The position numbers were made by a program, and so were the translations under genes. From Alphaproteobacteria bacterium (GTDB lineage Bacteria; Pseudomonadota; Alphaproteobacteria; Rs-D84; CASDRH01): DNA of 64,000 bases. Positions 1 through 7,777 of this stretch are shown here, piece after piece; the stretch's first letter is position 1, and each line of letters begins with the position of its first letter. Below the pieces are notes generated by a model, which was not told the DNA's origin, did no database searches, and was given only the letters and a program-made list of their open reading frames with translations. The stretch covers positions 1 to 64,000 of the forward strand of contig JAOASE010000012.1 in the NCBI GenBank assembly GCA_025210155.1, written 5' to 3'.

Positions 1-975
<975 letters not shown>

Positions 976-1131
976 GCACATTAATTAAATTGATTAGTGT
1001 TGCTTTTATAGCAAAATAATTAACCTTATCTCTTTTGAGATAGTGTGTTCAATTAAAACTAGTTACTGATAAAGAAATTATTATAAATGTTAAATTATGT
1101 TTCATTAGAAAGGCTTTATGTTTTTTAATGA

Positions 1132-1246
1132 TCCAGCGATTATAGCGAGAGTGCTACACTTCATTCCATCCCGAACTGAACCGTGCCCCCTCTTTGCGCC
1201 GATGGTACTTGATCTTATTGGTCTGGGAGAGTAGGTCGTTGCTGGA
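1132..1246 (+). rRNA. rrf: 5S ribosomal RNA
   Basis: A segment of about 115 nt closed by a terminal stem TCCAGC (1132-1137) with GCTGGA (1241-1246). It carries the conserved 5S stretch CCATCCCGAACTGAACCGTG and the loop E/helix IV region GGTCTGGGAGAGTAGGTC. It lies downstream of the 23S gene on the same strand and completes the rRNA operon. The exact ends come from the closing stem. Confidence 0.95.
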
Positions 1247-1313
1247 TTTTTAAAGAATATAAAGTCTTTTTTTATTTAAAATTCTCTTTTAAAGTTTTAA
1301 TTAAAAGAAAAAA

Positions 1314-1348
1314 GCCTCAAATAATGAGGCGTTTTTTGTTTTTTTAAA
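1314..1348. terminator. Bidirectional rho-independent terminator (rRNA operon / folA)
   Basis: The stem GCCTCA (1314-1319) / TGAGGC (1325-1330) is followed on the + strand by a T-rich tract and preceded by an A-rich tract. It can therefore stop both the rRNA operon and the convergent folA transcript. Confidence 0.85.
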
Positions 1349-1355
1349 TAGATTT

Positions 1356-1931
1356 TTAATTGGTGATTCTTGTCCATCTGAATAGTTCCCAGTTTTCACC
1401 TTTAATTCCTTTAAGCTCTTCAACAAGGAAGTCTTTTTTGCTTAATTGGGGAAAAAATGTTATAACTTCTGGAGAAGCTATATTTATATCTACTTCCGTT
1501 ATGAGAGCTGTGTCAAAGGTTTTTTCTTTGATGGCTTGTTCATAAACTTTCCCTCCACCAGCTATAAAAATGTTTTTTGCATTTTTTAATTTAGCGATGT
1601 GAATCGCTTCTTCAAAGGAATTTGCAATACTGTGATTTTCTGAAAATGGTTTATATTCCCTGTTAGTTGTTAGAATTATCATCTGCCTTCCTGGCATTTC
1701 TCGATGTTCTATAGGGATATCTTCATAACTAGACCTTCCCATTATAACAGCACTATCTTGTGTAACATATTTAAAATATGTTTGTTCTCCTCTGACTTCT
1801 TTTTTAGTCCAGGCCATAGTCTTGCCTACTCCAATGATATTTTTTTGATTTTTAGCAACTATTAAAGTTATTGTTGCCTTTTCTGATAGGACATTAGCTA
1901 ATATTTCGCTAGCATCTTTTATTTCACCCAT
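1356..1931 (-). CDS. folA: Dihydrofolate reductase
   Basis: 191-residue DHFR-family protein that reduces dihydrofolate to tetrahydrofolate with NADPH. Seen: the first strand ITLIVAKNQ (res 21-29), then IIGVGKTMAW, where other DHFRs have a xxLPW turn. Glu49 in GEQTYFK fits the catalytic acid position. The cofactor motif VIMGRSSYE is at 62-70, GRQMIILT at 81-88, and the Gly-rich IFIAGGGKVY at 121-130. The protein is longer than the usual 160-170 residues because of an N-terminal extension of about 18 residues before the core fold; a later start is possible but no better site is obvious. No thyA lies beside it, although folA often neighbours thyA. The gene faces the rRNA operon and shares its terminator. 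Confidence 0.9.
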   Translation of the reverse strand: MGEIKDASEILANVLSEKATITLIVAKNQKNIIGVGKTMAWTKKEVRGEQTYFKYVTQDSAVIMGRSSYEDIPIEHREMPGRQMIILTTNREYKPFSENHSIANSFEEAIHIAKLKNAKNIFIAGGGKVYEQAIKEKTFDTALITEVDINIASPEVITFFPQLSKKDFLVEELKGIKGENWELFRWTRITN

Positions 1932-2014
1932 AATTTTTAAAATTTAAGATTTATATTAGATTAATAGTATTAATTTTATTTATTAAATTTCCTTAAGTTA
2001 ATATATATTTTAGG

Positions 2015-2043
2015 TTGTTTGGAAGCTTCTTTTTTGATATACT
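2015..2043 (+). promoter_or_regulatory. Promoter of first prepilin cassette
   Basis: -35 TTGTTT (2015-2020) and -10 TATACT (2038-2043) with a 17-base spacer, 22 bases upstream of the prepilin start. The spacing is ideal for a sigma70-type promoter. Confidence 0.6.
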
Positions 2044-2064
2044 TTCCTGTGAAAGGATGAAGTA

Positions 2065-2490
2065 ATGTTATTGAGAAAAGGACAATATGGTCGATCTATG
2101 ATCGAAATGCTTGGAGTTTTAGGTATTATGGCAGTTATTACTGTTTTAGGTATTACGGCATATACTATGGCTACTAAGAATATTAAGGTTAATAATGCAA
2201 AGGCTGAAATAGCTACAATAGCTCAACGAGTTAGGAGTATTTCTTCTTCAGGAGGATATTCTGATTGGGGTGGTAGTAGAACTTTTAAGTCAGCTTTTGT
2301 TGATACTGGTTTAATGAAATCTTATAATGCTTTTGGAGCAACAGGATCTTCTGGGGTAGGATATGAAATTGTTTCTGCTAATGGAGGAAATTCTTTTACA
2401 GTTAATGTTTTGGGCCTAGAGGATGAAGATTGTAACTTATTAGCAGCTCAAGATTGGGCTGGTAGTACTTTAGTACCTTGTTCAAATTAG
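2065..2490 (+). CDS. Type IV prepilin-like protein (cassette 1)
   Basis: 141-residue prepilin. A short basic leader ends at Gly9, followed by the processing motif G|RSMIE with Glu14 at mature position +5. A hydrophobic helix of about 20 residues (LGVLGIMAVITVLGITAY) comes next. This is the class III signal used by prepilin peptidase for type IV pilins, pseudopilins and minor pilins. Two cysteines near the C-terminus (EDCNLL and VPCSN) bracket a short loop like the disulfide-bonded D-region of type IV pilins. Position +1 is Arg rather than the usual Phe or Met. The RBS GAAAGGA lies just upstream. A near-copy lies at 3368 after smpB, with the same leader and C-terminal cysteine pair. No pilus assembly ATPase, platform protein or peptidase is in the window, so the machine it serves is unknown. 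Confidence 0.85.
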   Translation: MLLRKGQYGRSMIEMLGVLGIMAVITVLGITAYTMATKNIKVNNAKAEIATIAQRVRSISSSGGYSDWGGSRTFKSAFVDTGLMKSYNAFGATGSSGVGYEIVSANGGNSFTVNVLGLEDEDCNLLAAQDWAGSTLVPCSN

Positions 2491-2513
2491 TTTTATAAAA
2501 GGAGGATTTTAAT

Positions 2514-2735
2514 ATGAAACTTACAAAATTATTTATTTGTTTATTGCTATTTGTATCTACTAATGTAGGTGTTTCAAATTCTATGGTAGCTCCGGATCCT
2601 GGATATGGATTGCCGGATGTTGATAGTCCTGCTTATGAGGGTCCATCAGAACAGCCTTTTGAATTTGAAGAAAATCCGTTTGTTGATGGGGGATCAGAAG
2701 GTGATACTTATAAAATGGGTATAACTTTTGATTAA
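2514..2735 (+). CDS. Small secreted acidic protein (cassette 1)
   Basis: 73-residue protein with a typical Sec signal peptide (MKLTKLFICLLLFVSTNVGV, probable cleavage after about res 20-23). The mature part is short, rich in Pro, Gly, Asp and Glu, and has no cysteine. It lies 23 bases after the prepilin and has a strong RBS AAGGAGG (2500-2506), so it is probably cotranscribed. A terminator follows directly. I recognise no family. The same position after the second prepilin is held by another small acidic exported protein (3809-4003), which suggests the pair works together, perhaps as pilus-associated or surface proteins; that role is inference only. Confidence 0.7.
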   Translation: MKLTKLFICLLLFVSTNVGVSNSMVAPDPGYGLPDVDSPAYEGPSEQPFEFEENPFVDGGSEGDTYKMGITFD

Positions 2736-2742
2736 ATTGTTT

Positions 2743-2768
2743 AAGGTTGGTTAATCCCAACCTTTTTT
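2743..2768 (+). terminator. Rho-independent terminator of cassette 1
   Basis: AAGGTTGG (2743-2750) pairs with CCAACCTT (2757-2764) and is followed by a T run. The tail runs straight into the -35 region of the smpB promoter. Confidence 0.85.
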
Positions 2769-2769
2769 A

Positions 2770-2798
2770 TTGCAAAAATCTCTTTAATTGGTTATATT
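2770..2798 (+). promoter_or_regulatory. smpB promoter, placed for a leaderless transcript
   Basis: -35 TTGCAA (2770-2775) and -10 TATATT (2793-2798), spacer 17. The smpB ATG begins only 9 bases after the -10, so transcription should start at or within 3 bases of the start codon. No Shine-Dalgarno sequence is visible between the -10 and the ATG. Confidence 0.55.
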
Positions 2799-2807
2799 TT
2801 CTTCATT

Positions 2808-3305
2808 ATGACAAAGGTTAAAGATAAAAATAAGAATAAAAAGAATTATATTTCTCATGGAGTGGTTTCGGAAAATAGGAAGGCACGTTTTAATTATGAG
2901 ATTTTGGAAACTTTAGAAGCGGGTGTGGTTCTGACAGGGACGGAGGTTAAATCTTTAAGGTTAGGAAAGTGTAATATTAAAGATGCCTATGCTGTGCCTG
3001 AGAATATGGAGTTGTTTTTATATAATTCTGTTATACATGCCTATTTGCAGGGTGCTAATAATAAGTCTCATGATCCTGGTAGAAAAAGGAAACTTCTATT
3101 ACATAAAAAACAAATTCATAAATTAAACGCTGTATTTAATGATAAAAATTCTACTATAGTTCCATTGAAAATGTATTTTAATGATAAAGGTAGGGCTAAG
3201 ATTTTACTTGGTATTGGAAAAGGTAAAAAGTTGTATGATAAGAGAGAAACTATCAAGAAGCGAGATGCTGATAGAGAAACTCGTAGAATTATGAAAAATT
3301 CATAA
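2808..3305 (+). CDS. smpB: SsrA (tmRNA)-binding protein SmpB
   Basis: 165-residue SmpB, which binds tmRNA and delivers it to stalled ribosomes for trans-translation. Family motifs: an N-terminal basic segment, then SENRKARFNYEILETLEAG, the conserved LTGTEVKSLR, CNIKDAYA and HDPGRKRKLLLHK. The basic C-terminal tail KKRDADRETRRIMK enters the decoding centre. Length is normal. The start is fixed by family alignment and by the position of the promoter; there is no RBS and the mRNA looks leaderless. The gene sits between two prepilin cassettes with its own promoter, so functional linkage to them is doubtful. Confidence 0.95.
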   Translation: MTKVKDKNKNKKNYISHGVVSENRKARFNYEILETLEAGVVLTGTEVKSLRLGKCNIKDAYAVPENMELFLYNSVIHAYLQGANNKSHDPGRKRKLLLHKKQIHKLNAVFNDKNSTIVPLKMYFNDKGRAKILLGIGKGKKLYDKRETIKKRDADRETRRIMKNS

Positions 3306-3312
3306 AATTATG

Positions 3313-3341
3313 TTGTATAACTTCTAAAAATTTGCTATTTT
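3313..3341 (+). promoter_or_regulatory. Promoter of second prepilin cassette
   Basis: -35 TTGTAT (3313-3318), -10 TATTTT (3336-3341), spacer 17, 26 bases upstream of the prepilin start at 3368. Confidence 0.5.
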
Positions 3342-3367
3342 AATTTCAAATTATGAAAGGATATAGC

Positions 3368-3790
3368 ATGTTATTAAGACAAAATCAAAAAGGTAGATCT
3401 ATGATCGAAATGCTTGGTGTGCTAGGTATTATGGCTGTTATTACAGTTTTAGGTATTACTGCTTACACTATGGCTACTAAAAATGTAAAAGTTAATAATG
3501 TTAAAGCTGAAATGGCAACTATAGCTCAGCAGGTTAGAAGTGTTTCTGCATCTGGTGATTATTTGGAATGGGGTAATACAAAGGATTATGAATCAGCGTT
3601 TGTTGATACTGGTTTAATGAAAGAGTATAATGGCTTTGGTAAAGTTGGAGCTTCTGGCTTTGGATACGAAGTTGTTTCTGCTGATGGTGGAGAATCTTTT
3701 GGAATTGTTGTTTTAGGTTTAACCGAAGAAGAGTGTAATTTACTTAGATCTCAAGATTGGAGTAATGGAGAAGGCTCATTTTGTAATTAA
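3368..3790 (+). CDS. Type IV prepilin-like protein (cassette 2)
   Basis: 140-residue paralogue of the 2065-2490 protein. The start at 3368 is chosen over an in-frame ATG at 3353 because the RBS AAAGGA (3356-3361) overlaps the earlier start and because MLLR then matches the first copy. The leader MLLRQNQKG is followed by RSMIEMLGVLGIMAVITVLG, which is identical to copy 1 through the transmembrane helix. The two proteins stay similar through KAEMATIAQQVRS and FVDTGLMK and then diverge in the globular part. Two C-terminal cysteines (EEECNLL and GSFCN) are conserved. This points to recent duplication with divergence of the exposed domain. Likely a minor pilin or pseudopilin. Confidence 0.85.
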   Translation: MLLRQNQKGRSMIEMLGVLGIMAVITVLGITAYTMATKNVKVNNVKAEMATIAQQVRSVSASGDYLEWGNTKDYESAFVDTGLMKEYNGFGKVGASGFGYEVVSADGGESFGIVVLGLTEEECNLLRSQDWSNGEGSFCN

Positions 3791-3808
3791 TAATGAAAGG
3801 AAATTGTT

Positions 3809-4003
3809 ATGAAAAATAAATTGTTTTTATCTATGTTTGTATTATTTTCATTTACTTTTGTAGAAAATGCTTTTTCTATACCAGCACCTGAGGATGAGGC
3901 GCCATCAAAAGGTGGATTTAGCTTGGGTGACTTGGATCATCGTGTTAGTTTGGCTGGAGATGGAGAAGATGCAGATTCTGCTTTTTTAGTTAAGTTTAAA
4001 TAG
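3809..4003 (+). CDS. Small secreted acidic protein (cassette 2)
   Basis: 64-residue protein with a signal peptide (MKNKLFLSMFVLFSFTFVEN, probable cleavage after AFS near res 23). The short mature chain is rich in Asp, Glu, Gly and Ser. The RBS AAAGGA lies upstream, and the gene is 18 bases after prepilin 2 with a terminator immediately after. It resembles the 2514-2735 protein in position, export signal and composition, with little sequence identity visible by eye. No known family recognised. Confidence 0.65.
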   Translation: MKNKLFLSMFVLFSFTFVENAFSIPAPEDEAPSKGGFSLGDLDHRVSLAGDGEDADSAFLVKFK

Positions 4004-4010
4004 ACATATT

Positions 4011-4037
4011 AGGTTGCTAATTGGCAACCTTTTTTTA
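4011..4037 (+). terminator. Rho-independent terminator of cassette 2
   Basis: AGGTTGC (4011-4017) / GCAACCT (4024-4030) followed by seven T. Layout and stem resemble the terminator of cassette 1, consistent with whole-cassette duplication. Confidence 0.85.
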
Positions 4038-4072
4038 TATTTACTTATATAAGTTAATTTTCCCTAAAGTTC

Positions 4073-4100
4073 TTGTGTTTTAATTTTTAATCATTATACT
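4073..4100 (+). promoter_or_regulatory. Promoter upstream of flavin oxidoreductase / sec operon
   Basis: -35 TTGTGT (4073-4078), -10 TATACT (4095-4100), spacer 16. The next gene starts at 4147 with RBS AGGAAAG. Confidence 0.5.
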
Positions 4101-4146
4101 TATTTCCAGATAAAATATTAAAAAATTAGGAAAGATATTTATTAAA

Positions 4147-5622
4147 ATGGGTATAAATTTAAAGAAAATTAAATTAGCTGGTAGAATGGTTTGGCCTTTA
4201 ATAGAAGGCGGAAAAGGAATTGCTTTAACAACAGGAAAAACTTCTGGGGCTTGGGCTGCAGAAGATTGTATAGGTACTTTTTCAGCTGCTTCTCCAGATA
4301 TGTTAGATAAAGATGGTAAAGTATTACCTTATAAGTTTCATGGAAAGACTCGTCAAGAAAGACAAAAAGAAATAGTTGAACAATCTATTAAAGGTGGAAT
4401 AGCTCAAGCTAAGCTTGCTAGAGAGATTTCAGGTGATAAAGGTGCTGTTTTTATGAATGTACTTTGGGAGATGGGTGCTTGTGAAGAAATTTTGGAAGGC
4501 ATTCTAGATGGTTGTGATGGGTCTATTGACGCAGTTTCATCTGGGGCTGGTATGCCATTTAAATTAGCAGAAATTTGTGCTAAAAGAGGTGTTTATTATA
4601 ATCCTATCGTTTCTTCAGTTAGAGCTTTTAAGCTTCTTTGGAAAAGAGGGTTTAAAGAATACGGTGATTATTTTGGTGGTGTAATCTATGAAGATCCTTG
4701 GAAAGCTGGTGGTCATAATGGATTGTCTAACTCTGAAGATCCTCAAATTCACCAAGATCCTTATGATAGAATAGTTGAGATTAGAAAATATATGAATGAA
4801 ATTGGTTTAAATAATAATCCTATTATTATAGCTGGTGGAGTTTGGAATTTAACTGATTGGGAAAAATATATAGATAATCCTGAAGTTGGTCCTGTTGCTT
4901 TTCAATTTGGTACTAGGCCATTATTAACTCAAGAGTCTCCTTTGGCTGATGAAATAAAGAGAAAATTCTTTACTTTGAAAAAGGGTGATATTAGATTGCA
5001 AAAATATTCTCCCACTGGTTTTTGGTCTTCAGCTGTTAATAATGCATTTATGCAAGAATTAGAACTTCAGTCTAAGATAGTGTTGCCTTTTTCTAAAGAA
5101 ATTGATGAAGAAAAGGGGTTTGTTGTTCCTGTTCCTTCTATTGGTGGCTTAGTTGGAAAGCTTCTTCATAAAGCTGTGGATAAAGTTGAAGGTAAATTAG
5201 GTGAAAACGTTGAAAAAATTAAAGGTGTTGTTTTCTTAACAGAAAAGGATGCTGAAGTTTATGATAAGTTTATAGAAGAGGGATTTGATCATATTGTTAC
5301 ATTACCAGATTCTCAACTTATGTTCGTTAAGCAAGATACTTTTAAGAGAATTAGGCAAGATCAAAAAGATTGTGTTGGGTGTTTGTCTGGTTGTATGTTC
5401 TCAGGTTGGTCTCAAAGAGAAGGTTTGTTGATTAAACCGGATGCTAGATCTTTTTGTATTAGAAAATCATTGAGTGCGGTAGCTCATGAATCAAATCCAA
5501 ATGATTGGTTACTATTTAGTGGTCATTCTGGATATAGATTTGCTCAAGATGAGTTCTATCAAGGTGGTAATTTCATACCAACTACAAAGGAGCTTATAGA
5601 GCAGATAAAAAAGGGAAAATAA
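4147..5622 (+). CDS. Nitronate monooxygenase-like FMN oxidoreductase with C-terminal Cys cluster
   Basis: 491-residue protein. The first ~330 residues match the 2-nitropropane dioxygenase / nitronate monooxygenase TIM-barrel family, which uses FMN. The phosphate-binding motif AGGVW is at 229-233, followed by FQFGTRPLL from res 252, and GGHNG is in the mid barrel. The family is normally 320-380 residues. Here about 150 extra residues follow, containing four cysteines at 409, 412, 416 and 437 (CVGCLSGC, then SFC). This CX2CX3CX20C spacing resembles 4Fe-4S sites of other flavin oxidoreductases. Substrate unknown; an FMN/FeS reductase is as plausible as a true nitronate monooxygenase. It is followed 15 bases later by the YajC-like gene and may be cotranscribed with secDF. 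Confidence 0.75.
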   Translation: MGINLKKIKLAGRMVWPLIEGGKGIALTTGKTSGAWAAEDCIGTFSAASPDMLDKDGKVLPYKFHGKTRQERQKEIVEQSIKGGIAQAKLAREISGDKGAVFMNVLWEMGACEEILEGILDGCDGSIDAVSSGAGMPFKLAEICAKRGVYYNPIVSSVRAFKLLWKRGFKEYGDYFGGVIYEDPWKAGGHNGLSNSEDPQIHQDPYDRIVEIRKYMNEIGLNNNPIIIAGGVWNLTDWEKYIDNPEVGPVAFQFGTRPLLTQESPLADEIKRKFFTLKKGDIRLQKYSPTGFWSSAVNNAFMQELELQSKIVLPFSKEIDEEKGFVVPVPSIGGLVGKLLHKAVDKVEGKLGENVEKIKGVVFLTEKDAEVYDKFIEEGFDHIVTLPDSQLMFVKQDTFKRIRQDQKDCVGCLSGCMFSGWSQREGLLIKPDARSFCIRKSLSAVAHESNPNDWLLFSGHSGYRFAQDEFYQGGNFIPTTKELIEQIKKGK

Positions 5623-5637
5623 AAGAGGAGAAATAAA

Positions 5638-6003
5638 ATGAAAAAATTGGTTAATAATTCTTTGGATTCCGTGAATAGATTTTTTTCTTATGAATCTATT
5701 CATATGTTATTCTTTTTAATGGCTGTTGTTTTAGTTTTTTGGGCTGCGTTTACTTGGTCTGATCACTATGTTGAATATATGATGGCTAGTTTCTTGGTAT
5801 TTTTACCATTTGCTATGGTTTCAATGATTTGTTTTAGAAGATCATTAATTGATAGCGTGAAAAAAGGTGATAATATTGTTTTAAAGAATGGTTTTAAAGT
5901 AAAAGTTGTTAGAGTTAATAAAGAAACTTTTATTGTTAAAAGCAAGGATGCTGAGTTTGAAGTTGTTAAAGGTATTATATTTGACAACTTAGATAGAAAA
6001 TAA
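5638..6003 (+). CDS. YajC-like protein upstream of secD (Sec translocase accessory)
   Basis: 121 residues. Two hydrophobic segments (about res 21-42 and 47-64) are followed by a basic link and a compact domain, VKKGDNIVLKNGFKVKVVRV...FIVKS...FEVVKGII. This domain matches the C-terminal domain of YajC (normally GDxVxTxGGxxGxVxxV...v..GvxxxvxxxxI). Position directly before secD is the usual yajC locus. Ordinary YajC has one membrane span; this one has two and lacks the double-Gly turn, so it is a divergent YajC or a replacement. RBS GAGGAG is just upstream, 15 bases after the previous stop. Confidence 0.6.
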   Translation: MKKLVNNSLDSVNRFFSYESIHMLFFLMAVVLVFWAAFTWSDHYVEYMMASFLVFLPFAMVSMICFRRSLIDSVKKGDNIVLKNGFKVKVVRVNKETFIVKSKDAEFEVVKGIIFDNLDRK

Positions 6004-6022
6004 TTCTTAGGAAAGGACAGTT

Positions 6023-7603
6023 ATGAAAAATAAAAAAAATCTTTCAATTGTATTTTTAATACTTCTATCTCTATTATTTGTTTCTGTGAATTTTGTTCCA
6101 GAATCTAAGAGAGATTCTTTGCCGAACTTTTTGTCTGATAAGGCTTTGTCTTTAGGGCTTGATTTGAAGGGTGGAGCATATATATCTTTGGAGCTTGATA
6201 CTGAAGTTATAATGAAAGAGAAGTATTTGCAGTTGAAAGATACTGTCCGTACTGTTTTAGTAAGAGATGAAAATCTTTCAAGAGAAGATAAAATACGTTA
6301 TAAAAATTTAAGATCTAGTAAAGATATGGTTTCTTTAAATATAAAAGAAGCTGATAAGTTGGAAGAAGCTAGAGATAGAATTTTAAATACAGATTATTTA
6401 AATTTAGACATAGATGTTTCAGGTAATAAATTAATAGTTAGATATTCTGAAAAAGGTAAAGAATTAATAGTTAAAGATGCTATTGATAGATCTATGGAAA
6501 TTGTTAGACGAAGAATTGATAGTGTTGGAACAAAGGAAAGTTCTATTCAAAGACAAGGTGATGATAGAATTGTTGTTCAGTTGCCAGGTGTTAGTGATCC
6601 TGAAGATATTAAGTCTTTGATAGGTAAAACTGCTAAAATGACTTTCCAAAAAGTTAATGATAAGGTTAGTCCTTATGAAATTTTAGATGGTTCAGTTGCT
6701 TTGCCAGCTGATAGTGAACTGCTTAATATGGCAGATGGTGCTGGAGCAATAGTTGTTTATAAAGATATTGCTATTTCTGGAGAAAATCTTTCGGATTCTA
6801 GAGTTGGTTATAATCAAAACCAAATGCCAGTTGTTGAGATGGAATTTGACTTGGTTGGAACGAGAGCATCTCTTAAATTTACTTCTGAAAATATTGGAAA
6901 TAGAATGGCCATAGTACTTGATGGTAAGGTTTTAAGTGATCCTACTATTCAAAGTGAAATTGGTTCAAGAGGTCAAATTACAGGTAATTTTAATGCTAAA
7001 GAAGCTAAAGAATTGGCAGCTATGTTAAAGTCTGGTGCTTTACCAGCTCCTTTAAACGTTGTTGAAGAAAGAACTGTTGGTGCTGGATTGGGAGCGGATT
7101 CTATTGCTGCTGGTAAGTTTGCCTCTGTTTTAGGCCTGGTATTGGTTGCTGTATTTATGGTGCTTTCTTATGGTATGTTTGGGTTGTTTGCAGATATAGT
7201 TCTTATTTGTAATATGTTGTTTATATTCGCATTGTTGGGAATTTTTGGTTCAACTTTAACTCTGCCTGGTATTGCAGGTATAGTTTTAACTATTGGTATG
7301 GCGGTTGATGCTAATGTTCTTATATTTGAGAGAATTAGAGAAGAAAGTGCAAATGGATTATCTTCTTTAAGAGCAATAGAAGAAGCTTTTTCAAGAGCTG
7401 TTGGAACTATATTGGATTCAAATATTACAACATTTGTAGCTTCAATAGTTTTGTTTCAATTTGGAACAGGTCCTATTAAAGGTTTTGCAGTTACTCTTGC
7501 AATAGGTATTTTAACAACACTGTTCTCATCTATAATTATTGGAAAGATTTTATTAGAAGGTTGGGGACATAAGAATAAGAATATAAAAATTCCATTTGTA
7601 TAA
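6023..7603 (+). CDS. secD: Protein translocase subunit SecD
   Basis: 526-residue SecD. With SecF it uses the proton motive force to help pull exported proteins through SecYEG. Seen: an N-terminal membrane anchor, the LGLDLKGGAYISLELD motif, a large periplasmic P1 region with RRRIDSVGTKESSIQRQG and RIVVQLPGV, then five C-terminal membrane segments including IGMAVDANVLIFERIREE, the SecD/RND signature. Length is normal for alphaproteobacteria. RBS AGGAAAGGA lies upstream. The stop codon abuts a large palindromic repeat that separates it from secF by 174 bases, whereas these genes are usually close together. Confidence 0.95.
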   Translation: MKNKKNLSIVFLILLSLLFVSVNFVPESKRDSLPNFLSDKALSLGLDLKGGAYISLELDTEVIMKEKYLQLKDTVRTVLVRDENLSREDKIRYKNLRSSKDMVSLNIKEADKLEEARDRILNTDYLNLDIDVSGNKLIVRYSEKGKELIVKDAIDRSMEIVRRRIDSVGTKESSIQRQGDDRIVVQLPGVSDPEDIKSLIGKTAKMTFQKVNDKVSPYEILDGSVALPADSELLNMADGAGAIVVYKDIAISGENLSDSRVGYNQNQMPVVEMEFDLVGTRASLKFTSENIGNRMAIVLDGKVLSDPTIQSEIGSRGQITGNFNAKEAKELAAMLKSGALPAPLNVVEERTVGAGLGADSIAAGKFASVLGLVLVAVFMVLSYGMFGLFADIVLICNMLFIFALLGIFGSTLTLPGIAGIVLTIGMAVDANVLIFERIREESANGLSSLRAIEEAFSRAVGTILDSNITTFVASIVLFQFGTGPIKGFAVTLAIGILTTLFSSIIIGKILLEGWGHKNKNIKIPFV

Positions 7604-7730
7604 TAAACTTCGTTTTTTATCCGAATTTAAGGCATAATATCGATTATAAAATTTTGATCATGTATTATTTATACACTCACAAAATTTAAAATCTATTTTA
7701 CCTTTCTTTGAATAAAATACTTGTTTATTT
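7601..7730. repeat. Palindromic intergenic repeat, copy 1 (secD-secF)
   Basis: Imperfect palindrome of about 130 bp. Outer arms AATAAAC (7602-7608) and GTTTATT (7723-7729), middle arms GGCATAATATCGATT / matching complement near 7680-7703, inner arms AAATTTTG / CAAAATTT, and apical core GTATTATTTATACAC (7662-7676). The outer arm begins within the secD stop codon TAA. Same family as the copies near 11.2, 21.8, 34.8, 52.9, 56.0 and 62.9 kb. Confidence 0.85.
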
Positions 7731-7777
7731 AAATATAAAAATATTTTGATTTTGGAAAAATAAAAAAAGGAAAAGAT

